From assembly GCA_945957385.1 (NCBI GenBank), contig CAMFKP010000008.1:21013-85012 (forward strand): a DNA stretch of 64,000 bases, in the 5' to 3' direction. Shown piece after piece: positions 28,326 through 37,085 of the stretch; the first letter of the stretch is position 1; each line of letters begins with the position of its first letter. Below the pieces are notes generated by a model, which was not told where the DNA came from, ran no database searches, and saw only the letters and a program-made list of their open reading frames with translations. This DNA is from an uncultured Aeromonadaceae bacterium (lineage in GTDB: Bacteria; Pseudomonadota; Gammaproteobacteria; Enterobacterales; Aeromonadaceae). The position numbers and the translations under genes are program-made.

Positions 28326-28676
28326 TTATCGGCGGCAATAGGCGGTGCCTTCAATCATCAGCAGGCAATCGCGGTCAAAGAATTCGGTGGTGGCGGTCAT
28401 GCGCGCCGGGCAGCCCTCCGGCGGAAAATAGTCGAGAAACAGCTTCTCCATCGTCGGCAGATCCTGCACCGCCTTGAGCCAGACATGCACCTTGACCATG
28501 GCGGTTAATGGCAACTCCAGCCTGGCCAGCGTCTCTTTGAGTCCAGCCATCGCGCCGTGAAATTGGCTGACGAAGTCGTCACCGAAACCACGGTGCAGCG
28601 CGATAAAGGCATAATCACCGGCCACCACGGCCGAGGAGTAACTATAGGGGGTGGGCAGATACGTGATATTCGACAT
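28326..28676 (-). CDS. RidA/YjgF family protein
   Basis: A 116-residue RidA-like protein. The C-terminal part PARMTATTEFFDRDCLLMIEGTAYC corresponds to the conserved block in which an arginine binds the imine or enamine substrate in RidA, although here the arginine context is PARMTAT and not the classic PARxxV. AGGAG is 7 bases before the ATG. Deaminase activity on reactive enamines is possible but unproven for divergent members. Confidence 0.8.
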   Translation of the reverse strand: MSNITYLPTPYSYSSAVVAGDYAFIALHRGFGDDFVSQFHGAMAGLKETLARLELPLTAMVKVHVWLKAVQDLPTMEKLFLDYFPPEGCPARMTATTEFFDRDCLLMIEGTAYCRR

Positions 28677-28753
28677 GGCAGTCTCCTGTTGCGGATAGCG
28701 GGTTAACAAAACGGTATGCCAGGCGGAACGACATCGTCCGGCGTGGGCAATGT

Positions 28754-29251
28754 CTATCCTTGCGCGCGCTGGCGTAAAAAATCGAGCACCGCGCTTTTGC
28801 CGATCACCAGACAAAGCCCGGCGACGATCAGCACGCAGGGCTCGGCCAGGTAGTGGATTATGCGGGATGGTGCGTAAGCCTGTTGTTGCACCAGTTCCCA
28901 CAGCATCAGACCCTGGTTAGGCAGCTGTGACAGCCCCGAGATCAGGAAAAAACAGCCCAGCAAGCGATAGCCATTCAGTTGCGGTGCGCTGAGTGGGTCG
29001 GAGCCGGCGGGGAGATCGCGCAACACCTTCTGGCTGGCATGCCACAGCAGCCAGGCCATCAGCAGCCCGACCAGCAGCAACAGTGCACCGCCGCCCAGAT
29101 ACCACAGCGGCGCCCTGGATGGATCGGATTCGGCGGAGCGCATGAAGCCGATGTATTGCATCCATAATTCGGGAATCACAATGACGACGCGCAGCGCCAC
29201 GTAGATTGCGAGCAGGCGAAAACAGATGGCCGTTACCAGTTTGCTGTGCAT
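28754..29251 (-). CDS. Membrane protein of unknown function
   Basis: A 165-residue protein with four predicted transmembrane segments (about residues 5-30, 50-72, 95-113 and 135-152). I do not recognise a family. AAGG just upstream supports ATG 29251 over ATG 29257. It follows the same direction as its neighbours but with a gap of 77 bases, so operon membership is uncertain. Confidence 0.6.
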   Translation of the reverse strand: MHSKLVTAICFRLLAIYVALRVVIVIPELWMQYIGFMRSAESDPSRAPLWYLGGGALLLLVGLLMAWLLWHASQKVLRDLPAGSDPLSAPQLNGYRLLGCFFLISGLSQLPNQGLMLWELVQQQAYAPSRIIHYLAEPCVLIVAGLCLVIGKSAVLDFLRQRAQG

Positions 29252-29393
29252 ATACATCCTTGTTGTTGCCGCTAGGCGTGAAATTCGAAACAGTGGCATA
29301 GTTTTTAAATTGAATGTGCTACCACTTCGTCAGGCTAAATAACCGATTGCGTGCAAGTGGCTATATGGTCTCATTTCATGACGAGTCGTCATG

Positions 29394-29957
29394 TTATTTA
29401 AAATTGGGCAGGGCGTTATTTAACCAGCAGTTCAGCAGCGCGTTGAATTCGTGTTCCAGTGCCGCATTATCACATGTCAGCTGTTTTACCCGGCTTTCGG
29501 CCGGGGTATACCATTTCATTACCAGGCTCAGCACCGTTGTCATCAGCACGGCAAACAACACCGGATAACCGGTTTGGTAATAGAGGGTAAAAAACGCCGC
29601 GGCGGCGCCGACATATAACAACAGCAGATTCAGCAGTGACGAATACATATTAATGCGCACTATCGGTTTTAATGCGGCAATATCCTGGTGGTGCGTGATT
29701 TTCGGTGTGGCCTGATAAAAGCGATCCAGCAGGATTTTATTATACAGCGTCAGCAACAGCGCGGTACCGGCACAGCATGACAGCACCTCAAACGCGACGG
29801 CCTTGAATGCGGAACACCAGGCGATCTCGGCACCGGAATAGACATAATAAAAACAGGCGGCGTAAATAAGTAACATCACCACCGCTACGATGTTGGCGAC
29901 CGGTTTATTACACCGGCGCTCTGAATTGTGCTCGCCGGGGGAGGGTGACGCGTCCAT
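29394..29957 (-). CDS. Membrane protein of unknown function
   Basis: A 187-residue protein with four predicted helices (about residues 20-42, 50-72, 103-125 and 130-147), a charged C-terminal tail and a hydrophilic N-terminus. AAGGAG is 5 bases before the ATG, which supports a real gene. The family is not recognised. It borders the AT-rich island. Confidence 0.6.
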   Translation of the reverse strand: MDASPSPGEHNSERRCNKPVANIVAVVMLLIYAACFYYVYSGAEIAWCSAFKAVAFEVLSCCAGTALLLTLYNKILLDRFYQATPKITHHQDIAALKPIVRINMYSSLLNLLLLYVGAAAAFFTLYYQTGYPVLFAVLMTTVLSLVMKWYTPAESRVKQLTCDNAALEHEFNALLNCWLNNALPNFK

Positions 29958-30171
29958 ACGTGCTCCTTATTTCAGTGGTGATGTGCGGCTGTTTTTTCAA
30001 AGTCAATGACGGCGCTGATACAGCGCATCATAAATAAGCGAGAGATTATCCATGGTGAGTACCAGTATTGTTAAGTAATAGGTTGCGCGATTGGCGTAAT
30101 ATTCTCGAAAAAAGCATCTGCTCCAATATGGACCTACCTGGCATATGAATAATTCACTCTGGCGACTTTGT

Positions 30172-30204
30172 CGGCGCAATACGCTACGCTATTGTGCCCT
30201 GCGG
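30172..30204 (+). repeat. REP-like palindromic repeat, copy 1
   Basis: GGCGCAATA-CGCTACGC-TATTGTGCC followed by CTGCGG. An imperfect 9-bp inverted repeat (one G-T pair) around an 8-base loop. It is nearly identical to the copy at 31515. Confidence 0.85.
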
Positions 30205-30223
30205 TCTTGTTTTACCTAAGTTT

Positions 30224-30553
30224 TTATTCACTTAACTCTATATTCACCCAACGCAACACGAATCCGATATTGGATAAAATGTTTTTAGCGTGGTTTAAGA
30301 AATCCTCTCCCTGAGTGTCTGGTGCATATTTACAGACGATAGCAATGACCGGCGTTTTGTTCATTGCCTCAGGGTAAGCCTCGTAGAGCTCGCCACTCTC
30401 TATGAAAGATAAATAATTGTTTAATTTCTCTTGGAGTTTAACTAAATGATCCGTGACGCCCCACTCAAGATGGTCACTGATGGTAAGAATAATTTCATTC
30501 TTAATTAAATCCATCCCGATGAAGTCGACAACCCTGTTCTGGTCGATGCTCAT
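30224..30553 (-). CDS. DUF6572-like protein
   Basis: A 109-residue acidic protein. MSIDQNRVVDFIGMDLIKNEIILTISDHLEWG and YLSFIESGELYEAYPEA agree with my recollection of DUF6572, a widespread small family of unknown role. Bases are clearly more AT-rich than in the surrounding genes, a sign of transfer. The ATG at 30553 is preferred because the leader upstream is not conserved and AAGGA lies 6 bases before it. Related small acidic proteins are sometimes immunity partners of toxins, but no toxin is visible beside it. Confidence 0.7.
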   Translation of the reverse strand: MSIDQNRVVDFIGMDLIKNEIILTISDHLEWGVTDHLVKLQEKLNNYLSFIESGELYEAYPEAMNKTPVIAIVCKYAPDTQGEDFLNHAKNILSNIGFVLRWVNIELSE

Positions 30554-30744
30554 GGCTTTCCTTGTCGTTGTGTCTTCAAATAGCGTCAATAGGTTGGATT
30601 GAATAACATTAAGTTTAATGTTTGCTGAGGTCGTTTAATATCGATGTGCTTTTTATTCTCGGTAAACGTTAGGCTTCGCCAGCTCAGTCACGAGTTATTG
30701 CACGGTCCATAAATAGCGTCACGTGGTGTTATATGGATGCTTTT

Positions 30745-31302
30745 TTAGTTATAACCTAGTAGCTTGGGTATTATCGTTATCGCTGTGCCAACCAATACAT
30801 CTCTAGATATTGATTTTGTTTCACTAAACAGACCTCTTATTGAAGCAATAAAGGACTCTTTTTCTGTTAATGTCGCATCTTCAAAAGTTTTATTTAAATG
30901 AGAAAAAGATTTTGACGTTAAACGGTAGCCTTTGTATGGGATTAGTACGATTAATCCTTCGTCCTTCAAAAATTCTAAAGTGCTTTTGTAAATAGATAGT
31001 TGTCTGTCTTTATCTTCATGCTCAGCATTTTTAAGGGTTTTTAATCTTGAGCTAATTTCATCAAGATTTTTTTGGTCATTATAATCCCATTTTGCCAATT
31101 CTGGACTTGCTTCATGAATTATTTTCGATAGTTCACTGGAATTCTTTAATGAATTATATTCTCGAATTTCATCATGTTTATCAAACTGCAGATGCATTGT
31201 GATTATTTCATCTTGGTTGATATACTTTGGGATTGGGAATGTGGAATAGAGTTCTTCAAATATTTTTGCTGTGTAAATGCTAAACTGTTCAATGTTATTC
31301 AT
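30745..31302 (-). CDS. AT-rich gene of unknown function with a winged-helix-like segment
   Basis: A 185-residue protein I do not recognise. It starts MNNIEQFSIYTAKIFEELY, has a charged helical middle, then STLEFLKDEGLIVLIPYKGYRLTSKSFSHLNK, which looks like the last helix and wing of a winged-helix domain, and ends with a short hydrophobic stretch (DVLVGTAITIIPKLLGYN). Codon use is strongly AT-biased against the window. A REP-like palindrome lies about 20 bases before the ATG; the longer in-frame start at 31368 would translate through that repeat and is rejected. Horizontal acquisition is likely. Confidence 0.65.
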   Translation of the reverse strand: MNNIEQFSIYTAKIFEELYSTFPIPKYINQDEIITMHLQFDKHDEIREYNSLKNSSELSKIIHEASPELAKWDYNDQKNLDEISSRLKTLKNAEHEDKDRQLSIYKSTLEFLKDEGLIVLIPYKGYRLTSKSFSHLNKTFEDATLTEKESFIASIRGLFSETKSISRDVLVGTAITIIPKLLGYN

Positions 31303-31324
31303 GCTGCCCCAAAAAAACAAGTAG

Positions 31325-31350
31325 GGCGCAATAGCAAAGCTTATTGCGCC
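31325..31350 (-). repeat. REP-like palindromic repeat, copy 2 (inverted)
   Basis: GGCGCAATA-GCAAAGCT-TATTGCGCC, a perfect 9-bp stem with an 8-base loop. The flanking GTAG on the left shows that it lies in the opposite orientation to copies 1 and 3. It sits between the start of the AT-rich gene and its probable promoter. Confidence 0.85.
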
Positions 31351-31514
31351 ATATTTAAAAATGACCATGCTATGTCGGCATAATTAAACTTCTGTAACAG
31401 CAAGAAATTATTATGTCTACTTCGCAGACGAACGGAAAATATAATATCTACTCACGGTGTTATCGATAGAATATGGTTGTTTGTGGTTAATTACTGGTGC
31501 TTCCATTATTTTGT

Positions 31515-31548
31515 CCGGCGCAATACGCTACGCTATTGCGCCCTACGG
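31515..31548 (+). repeat. REP-like palindromic repeat, copy 3
   Basis: CCGGCGCAATA-CGCTACGC-TATTGCGCCCTACGG, the cleanest copy, with a perfect 9-bp stem. It is in direct orientation with the copy at 30172. Confidence 0.88.
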
Positions 31549-31686
31549 ATATTGTTTCATATGACTAATTTTAGCGACCGGTTGTTGCGAAGTGCTCTAG
31601 CAGCCGATTCCAACAGTCTCTTCTGGCGTGGAGCTGACCAACTGGCATGGCTACCGCACGGGCTTGTGGCTGCCTGAGGGCCATTG

Positions 31687-31729
31687 GCGCAAGGTGCCTG
31701 TCAGTGCCAACAGGCACCTTGCGCTTTTT
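31687..31729 (+). terminator. Strong rho-independent terminator without a clear upstream gene
   Basis: A perfect 15-bp stem (GCGCAAGGTGCCTGT with its complement), an 8-base loop and five T residues on the plus strand. Nothing convincing is transcribed towards it. Confidence 0.85.
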
Positions 31730-31929
31730 GAGTCCTTAGGCTAGCGCAGTTGGCGGCGACTGCCTATCACCGTCGTACAAAGAGTGGGCGCGGATCAAGC
31801 TTTGCACTGCGCACCACACACCACACAACAGTGCTTGCCTTCAGTTCGTCATGTTGGTGTCAATTGAGTGTCACATTCGCTCAATAGAGTCCCTGCTCCA
31901 GATTCATAACAGAACTGAGGGCGTAGGGC

Positions 31930-33699
31930 ATGGGATGCAAGGCGGTAGTATCAGCGTTGGCGGCGAGTCTGTTGCTGGCGGCGTGTGGGGGAGATGATCA
32001 CTCCAAGGTTGAGTCCGGGCCGGTGCGCATCGGGGTGATCAGCGATGTGCATGTGTTCGATGCGGTGAAACTCGGCGGCGTGCCGGGCCAGCCGGCGTAT
32101 GAGGAGGCCATCGGCAAGGATCGCAAGGCGTTCCTGCAGAGCCAGGCGCTGCTGCAGGCGGCACTGGATCGGCTGGTGGCGGCGGGCAATCAGATCATTC
32201 TGATCACCGGCGATCTGACCAAGGATGGCGAGCAGTTCTCCCACGAGGCGCTGCGCGAGGCGATTGCCAAGGTGCAGGCCAAGGGCGTCAAGGTGCTGCT
32301 GATCCCCGGCAACCACGATATGAATAACCCCTATGGCCGCCATGGCGCCATCTACCTGGAGCAGAACAGCCAGGGGGCCGAGGTGGGAGCGGTGGCGCCG
32401 TATATGGAACACACCGATGGCACGCCGCGCTTCGATATGCCGACCTTCGACCGCTTCTATGCCGAGTTCGGCTTCAACGATGCGGTGGCGCGCGACAGCC
32501 ATTCGTTCTCGTATGTCAGCGAGCCGGTGCCGGGACTGTGGGTGATGGCGCTGGATCTGGCCAACAGCTCGTTGCCGGCGGCGGCCAGCAACTGGTCGAC
32601 CCCGGCGGGGCTGCAGGATTACCCGCCAACCGGCGGTTCGCTGCTGGCGCCGCAGCGGGCGCAGACGCTGGCCTGGGCCAAGGCGATGGCCGCCCAGGCC
32701 AAGGCCGAGGGCAAGGTGTTGCTGACGATGAGCCACTTCGGCGGCATCGAACACTTTACCGGCCAGAACCTGCTGATCCCCGATTATGTGCTGGATGGCG
32801 CCGGCAAGGCCTCCTACCTGCAGGGGCTGACATCGACGCCGTACCGCGAGACGTTTACCGCCGCCGATGGCAGCCAGGGCAGCCTGACCTATCAAAGCAG
32901 CAGCGAATACGTGTCGCGGCTGCTGGCCGATGCCGGCATTCACCTGCTGCTGACCGGCCACTTCCACGCCAACGATATCGCGCGCCGTGATTACGGCAAT
33001 GGTAACTACCTGATCGACATCGAGACCGGGGCGACGGTGAGCTATCCGGCCAGCTATCGCCAGCTGACGCTGGATCTGGCCGCCAAGACGCTGGAGGTCG
33101 CCACCGATACCCAGGCGGTACAGGGCGCCGTGCCCGAGGCCGATCTGGAAGGGCTGGTGGATGGCATGGCTGGCAACCTGCTGGACGCGCTGGGACTGGA
33201 GGTGCCGCCATCGCTGGCGACGCTGCTCAACAGCCTGTTGCTCAAGCGTCCGCTGTGGAACCTGATGACCGATCTCTATCTGGTTGGCCAGGGGCTGGAT
33301 CCGCAGGTCGATCAGGCGCTGGGTGAGGCGGCGATGCTGGCGGCGCTGCCGGCGGGGGTGAAACAGCCCGAGCTGCAACAGATGACGCTGACGACGTTGA
33401 TCGCCAGCCTGCTCAAGGCGCACTACGCCGGTGATGAGGGCAGCAATCCGGCGCTCGGTGCCAGCCAGCGCTTTGCCATCGGCTGGCTGACCCAGGTGAA
33501 GGCGAGCCAGTTGCAGGCGCTGCTGACCGCCCAGGTCACGGCACTGCAGTTGCAGGATCAGGTGCCGGCCAGCGTGCTGGCGCAGTTTAGCCAGATGGTG
33601 CCGCTGGTGGGCCTGGTGGGCTATGGCATGGTCAACGACCCGACGCCGGATCGCAATGTGCACATCGATCTGACCAGCGGCAAGCTTGAGGCGCGCTGA
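31930..33699 (+). CDS. Metallophosphoesterase lipoprotein
   Basis: A 589-residue calcineurin-like phosphoesterase. It starts with a lipoprotein signal (LLLAAC, lipid-bearing Cys19), so it is probably anchored in the envelope. The dinuclear metal site is complete: ISDVH (Asp39, His41), TGDLT (Asp94), PGNHD (126-129) and TGHFHAND (about 340). The C-terminal 200 residues, rich in Leu, Gln and Ala, belong to no domain I recognise. The gene is GC-rich, in contrast with the preceding island. Substrates of such lipoproteins are mostly unknown; phosphodiesters or nucleotides are possible. Confidence 0.87.
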   Translation: MGCKAVVSALAASLLLAACGGDDHSKVESGPVRIGVISDVHVFDAVKLGGVPGQPAYEEAIGKDRKAFLQSQALLQAALDRLVAAGNQIILITGDLTKDGEQFSHEALREAIAKVQAKGVKVLLIPGNHDMNNPYGRHGAIYLEQNSQGAEVGAVAPYMEHTDGTPRFDMPTFDRFYAEFGFNDAVARDSHSFSYVSEPVPGLWVMALDLANSSLPAAASNWSTPAGLQDYPPTGGSLLAPQRAQTLAWAKAMAAQAKAEGKVLLTMSHFGGIEHFTGQNLLIPDYVLDGAGKASYLQGLTSTPYRETFTAADGSQGSLTYQSSSEYVSRLLADAGIHLLLTGHFHANDIARRDYGNGNYLIDIETGATVSYPASYRQLTLDLAAKTLEVATDTQAVQGAVPEADLEGLVDGMAGNLLDALGLEVPPSLATLLNSLLLKRPLWNLMTDLYLVGQGLDPQVDQALGEAAMLAALPAGVKQPELQQMTLTTLIASLLKAHYAGDEGSNPALGASQRFAIGWLTQVKASQLQALLTAQVTALQLQDQVPASVLAQFSQMVPLVGLVGYGMVNDPTPDRNVHIDLTSGKLEAR

Positions 33700-33771
33700 G
33701 GCGAGCGCAGGCTGTCAGCCGGCAGGACAAGAGGACGGCACGCCAGCGCTCATCTGGCGTGCCGCTCTGGC

Positions 33772-35175
33772 TCAGGACTCGAAACCGAGCCCCAGCTTGT
33801 CCATGGTCTGCAAGAACCAGTCGCGCTGGCCCTGGTTGTGGTCTGAACAATCCAGCCGCCACTGCATCAGGCGGATCGCCGGGTAGGCGATGGGCTCCGG
33901 CGGGAACGGCAGCGTCGGCTGGCGTACCATCTGCAACCGGGTGCGCTCGGTATCCAGGCCATGCACCAGATCCAGCAGCACATTGCCGGCAAAGCGGCTG
34001 GCGCCGACGCCGAGGCCGGTAAAGCCGGCGGCGTGGGCCACCTTGCCGCGGTAGGCGCTGCCGAAGAAGGCGCAGAAGCGGGTACAGATGTCGATAGCGC
34101 CACCCCAGGCATGGCTGAATCTCAGCCCGGCCAGCTGCGGGAAGGTGGTGAAGAAGTGGCTGGCCAGCTTCTGGAACGACGCGTGGCTGTGCTCGTACTC
34201 CTCACGCACCTGGCCGCCGAAGTGGTACAGGGCATCGTAACCGCCGAACAGGATGCGGTTGTCACGGGTGATGCGGTAGTAGTGGAACTGGTTGGCCATA
34301 TCGGCCAGCCCCTGACGGTGCTGCCAGCCGATGGCGGCCAGTTGCGCGGCGCTCAACGGCTCGGTCATCAGTGCGAAGTCGTAGACCGGAATCGTGTGCA
34401 GCCGGTAACGCTTGAGCAGTGACGGAAAGACGTTGGTCGCCAGGATCACCCGTGCCGCATCGACGGTGCCGTGAGGGGTGACGACGCCGATGCGCCCGCC
34501 GCCGAGACGGCGCAGGCGCTCGACCGGGCTCGACTCATGAATGACGACACCGAGCCGCTGGGCCAGCTGGCCAAGGCCGACCACCAACTTGGCTGGATTG
34601 AGCATGGCGGTGTCGGTGCCATCCCAGTGACCGGCGAGGAAGGTCGGCGAGTTGACCTCGGCACGCACCTGCGCCTGATCGAGGAAACCGTCGCCACGCA
34701 GCTCATCCACCTGATGGGGTTCGACCGCCACCACCAGCTCGCCGGTACGCTCGAAATCGCAGTCGATCTGGTACTTCTCCAGCGTTGCCTGCATCTCGTC
34801 GAGGTTGGCGATCCCCATGCGATACAGGGTGTCGTACTCCTCGGGCCAGCGGCGCTGGCCGTTCTTCTCACCGTGGGTCAGGCTGGCCTCGCAGAAGCCG
34901 CCGTTGCGCCCGGAGGCGGCCCAGCCCAGCTGGCGGGCCTCCAGCAGCATCACCTGGCTGTCGGGAAAGCGCTCCTTGGCCAGTACGGCACTCCACAGGC
35001 CGACCAGGCCGCCGCCGACGATCACCAGATCGCTGCGGCCATCGCCCCCTAGGCGCGGGTAGCGTGGGCGCTCCGGCAGCGCATCCAGCCAGTAGGGGGC
35101 GTGGCGGGTGTCGGCGAGTGCCGCACGGATGGTCTGTTCCGGGGGTAATTGACGTTCAAACACCGTCTGTAACAT
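33772..35175 (-). CDS. FAD-dependent amine oxidoreductase (PuuB/OrdL-like)
   Basis: A 467-residue DAO-family flavoenzyme. The dinucleotide-binding stretch DLVIVGGGLVGLWSAVLAKERFPDSQVMLLEA is at about 50-80, AASGRNGGFCEAS follows, and the C-terminal YRGKVAHAAGFTGLGVGASRFAGN contacts FAD. These features match gamma-glutamylputrescine oxidoreductase and its relatives. AGGAG precedes ATG 35175. The gene starts 12 bases after a PotF-like binding protein gene, which supports a polyamine or related amine as substrate. No PuuA, C or D is present in the window. Confidence 0.87.
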   Translation of the reverse strand: MLQTVFERQLPPEQTIRAALADTRHAPYWLDALPERPRYPRLGGDGRSDLVIVGGGLVGLWSAVLAKERFPDSQVMLLEARQLGWAASGRNGGFCEASLTHGEKNGQRRWPEEYDTLYRMGIANLDEMQATLEKYQIDCDFERTGELVVAVEPHQVDELRGDGFLDQAQVRAEVNSPTFLAGHWDGTDTAMLNPAKLVVGLGQLAQRLGVVIHESSPVERLRRLGGGRIGVVTPHGTVDAARVILATNVFPSLLKRYRLHTIPVYDFALMTEPLSAAQLAAIGWQHRQGLADMANQFHYYRITRDNRILFGGYDALYHFGGQVREEYEHSHASFQKLASHFFTTFPQLAGLRFSHAWGGAIDICTRFCAFFGSAYRGKVAHAAGFTGLGVGASRFAGNVLLDLVHGLDTERTRLQMVRQPTLPFPPEPIAYPAIRLMQWRLDCSDHNQGQRDWFLQTMDKLGLGFES

Positions 35176-35186
35176 AACAACTCCTG

Positions 35187-36287
35187 TTATTTTCCTGTCA
35201 TCACCTTGGTCCACTCGCGGGTGATTACCCGGGTGATCTTCTGTGGCAGCACCTGCTGGGCGAACATCTTCGGCTTCATCGCGTCGCCGTAGTAGATGTT
35301 CGGATTGTCGCGGATGCTCTGGTCGACCAGCGGCGTGGCGGCGGCATTGGCGTTGGCATACGAGACATAGTTGGTGATCTTGGCAATCACCTCGGGGCGC
35401 AGCAGGTAGTTGATGAAGGCGTGAGCATTACCGGGATGACGGGCATCGCTGGGGATCACCAGCATGTCGTAGAACACATCGCTGCCTTCGCGCGGGATCA
35501 CGTAGTTGACGTGCACCTGGTTACCGGACTCCTGGGCGCGGCTGGCGGCCTGCATCACGTCGCCGGACCAGCCGATGGCGACACAGATGTCGCCGTTGGC
35601 CAGATCATTGATGTACTGGGACGAATTGAAGTAGGTGATATAGGGGCGCAGCTTGGCCAGCATGGCACTGGCCTCCTTGTAATCCTGCGGATCCTGGGAG
35701 TTGGGGTTGCGCCCCAGGTAGCGCAGCGCGACGGTAAACAGATCGGTCGGTGAATTGAGGAATGCGACGCCGCACTGGTGCAGCTTGGCCAGGTTCTCCG
35801 GCTTGAACACCGCATCCCAGCTGTTCATCTGGAAATCCTTGCCCATCACGGCGGCGACCTTGTCAACGTTGTAGCCGATGCCGGTGGTGCCGCCCAGATA
35901 CGGGATGGCGTGAGCATTATCCGGATCTTTTTCCTGCAGCAGCTTGAGTACCGCCGGATCCAGGTTGCCGAGGTTGCTCAGCTGGGATTTGTCCAGCTTC
36001 TGGAAGATGCCGGCATTGAGCTGGCGCCCCAGATAATCCGAACTGGGCACCACCAGATCGAAGCCGGTATTGCCGGAGAACAGCTTGGCCTCCAGTACCT
36101 CGTTGCTGTCGAACACGTCATACACCACCTTGATGCCGGTCTCTTTTTCGAAGTTGGCGATGGTGTCCTTGGCGATGTAGTCGTTCCAGTTGTAGACGTG
36201 GAGGATTTTATCCTCGCTGGCTCCGGCCGGGAACGCCCAGGCGGCCAGCAGGCTGGCGACGCCGATGCACACTTGTCTCTTGTCCAT
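35187..36287 (-). CDS. PotF/SpuD-like polyamine-binding periplasmic protein
   Basis: A 366-residue periplasmic binding protein with a signal peptide (about 1-23, ending AGA). ILHVYNWNDYIAKDTIANFEKETGIKVVYDVFDSNEVLEAKL and DLVVPSSDYLGRQLNAGIFQKLDKS are typical of the putrescine/spermidine binding family. ATG 36287 has GGAG and AAGG upstream. It is upstream of, and in the same direction as, the amine oxidoreductase. The potGHI partners are missing here, so it either uses transport subunits encoded elsewhere or acts as a binding sensor. Confidence 0.87.
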   Translation of the reverse strand: MDKRQVCIGVASLLAAWAFPAGASEDKILHVYNWNDYIAKDTIANFEKETGIKVVYDVFDSNEVLEAKLFSGNTGFDLVVPSSDYLGRQLNAGIFQKLDKSQLSNLGNLDPAVLKLLQEKDPDNAHAIPYLGGTTGIGYNVDKVAAVMGKDFQMNSWDAVFKPENLAKLHQCGVAFLNSPTDLFTVALRYLGRNPNSQDPQDYKEASAMLAKLRPYITYFNSSQYINDLANGDICVAIGWSGDVMQAASRAQESGNQVHVNYVIPREGSDVFYDMLVIPSDARHPGNAHAFINYLLRPEVIAKITNYVSYANANAAATPLVDQSIRDNPNIYYGDAMKPKMFAQQVLPQKITRVITREWTKVMTGK

Positions 36288-37085
36288 AACCTTGATCTCC
36301 TTGGCATTGCACTGGGGTGAGCCACGCGCTTGGCGTGGTCTCGTCGCTAGCGACCCCGCGGCGAAACACAGGCCATGCCGGCACCGGCGGTGCGGTTGGC
36401 TGGGTTTCGCCTCAGGGTCGGAACAGGGAGGGCATGGGCAGTCATGGACTACGCAGCCGGCACGGCAGTCAGGCTGCCGAAAAAAGAGGGTTGTGCCGCG
36501 GTGAGGGGCGCCGAGGATGTCAGGGGCGACCGCCTGCGATGCAGGTGCCGAGGAGACCAGGCTGACGCACGCGTGCAGCCGTTTGAGTAGGCGGTCGCAA
36601 ACCGCGCGCATCATGGGACACATAGGCACGCGCTCCTGCGTAGGCTCAGTGCCGGGCTGGAGCGACGGGCGTTGTTCTTCGGTCGGTTGACGTCTGACAT
36701 AAGGTTACCGTTGCACACTGTATCGAAGCGGGATGGGCCCGCGTATCGGCGCGTTTGCGGCTGGCCTGTGTTGCCAGAACCGGAAACAGCTCGCTTGGGC
36801 TTCATCAAGCAACCGCTGTGCCAGCTGGCGGATTCGGCCTTTGGTACGTCTGTACTCGGGCCGTGGTCTGCCGCTGGCAGCGATGGTGACGGGCGGTGGG
36901 GGCGGCCAGGGCCATGCCCAATCAGCACCAGAGCGGGGAAGGTGGCACCGAATGTTGTCGTCATACTGCACCATGACAAGGCAAGGCGACACGGGCGACA
37001 CCTGCGGTGCGGCGGAGCTATAAACGGGTGATGTCAGATGTGCAAACTGCCCGCGCTGTCTGGCGCGGGCGGGGGCTGGGCAAGA
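36288..37085. other. 798-base intergenic region with no gene found
   Basis: No frame here has a ribosome-binding site and coding-like composition; the long frames are typical of GC-rich non-coding DNA. The promoter of the binding-protein gene must lie near 36300-36400, but no clear -35/-10 pair was seen. An sRNA or a decayed gene cannot be excluded. Confidence 0.4.

Larger units (their letters stand above)
31353..31929. other. Gene-poor stretch with a REP copy and an orphan terminator
   Basis: 577 bases without a credible gene. It contains REP copy 3 and a strong terminator. A 38-codon frame from ATG 31561 to the stop at 31677 ends just before that terminator, but has no ribosome-binding site and no recognised similarity. 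The stretch may be the remains of a deleted gene. Confidence 0.5.

Noticed and set aside
31303..31368. The upstream extension of the AT-rich unknown gene
   Set aside because: It translates the REP-like palindrome; the ATG at 31302 is the better start.
31477..31677. A 66-codon frame before the orphan terminator
   Set aside because: Its first part is translated REP repeat, and the inner ATG at 31561 has no ribosome-binding site. It is kept only as part of the gene-poor stretch.
31951..33663. A 570-codon minus-strand frame opposite the metallophosphoesterase gene
   Set aside because: Its product is rich in His, Arg and Gln with no fold, while the plus-strand frame has a full lipobox and metal-site motifs.
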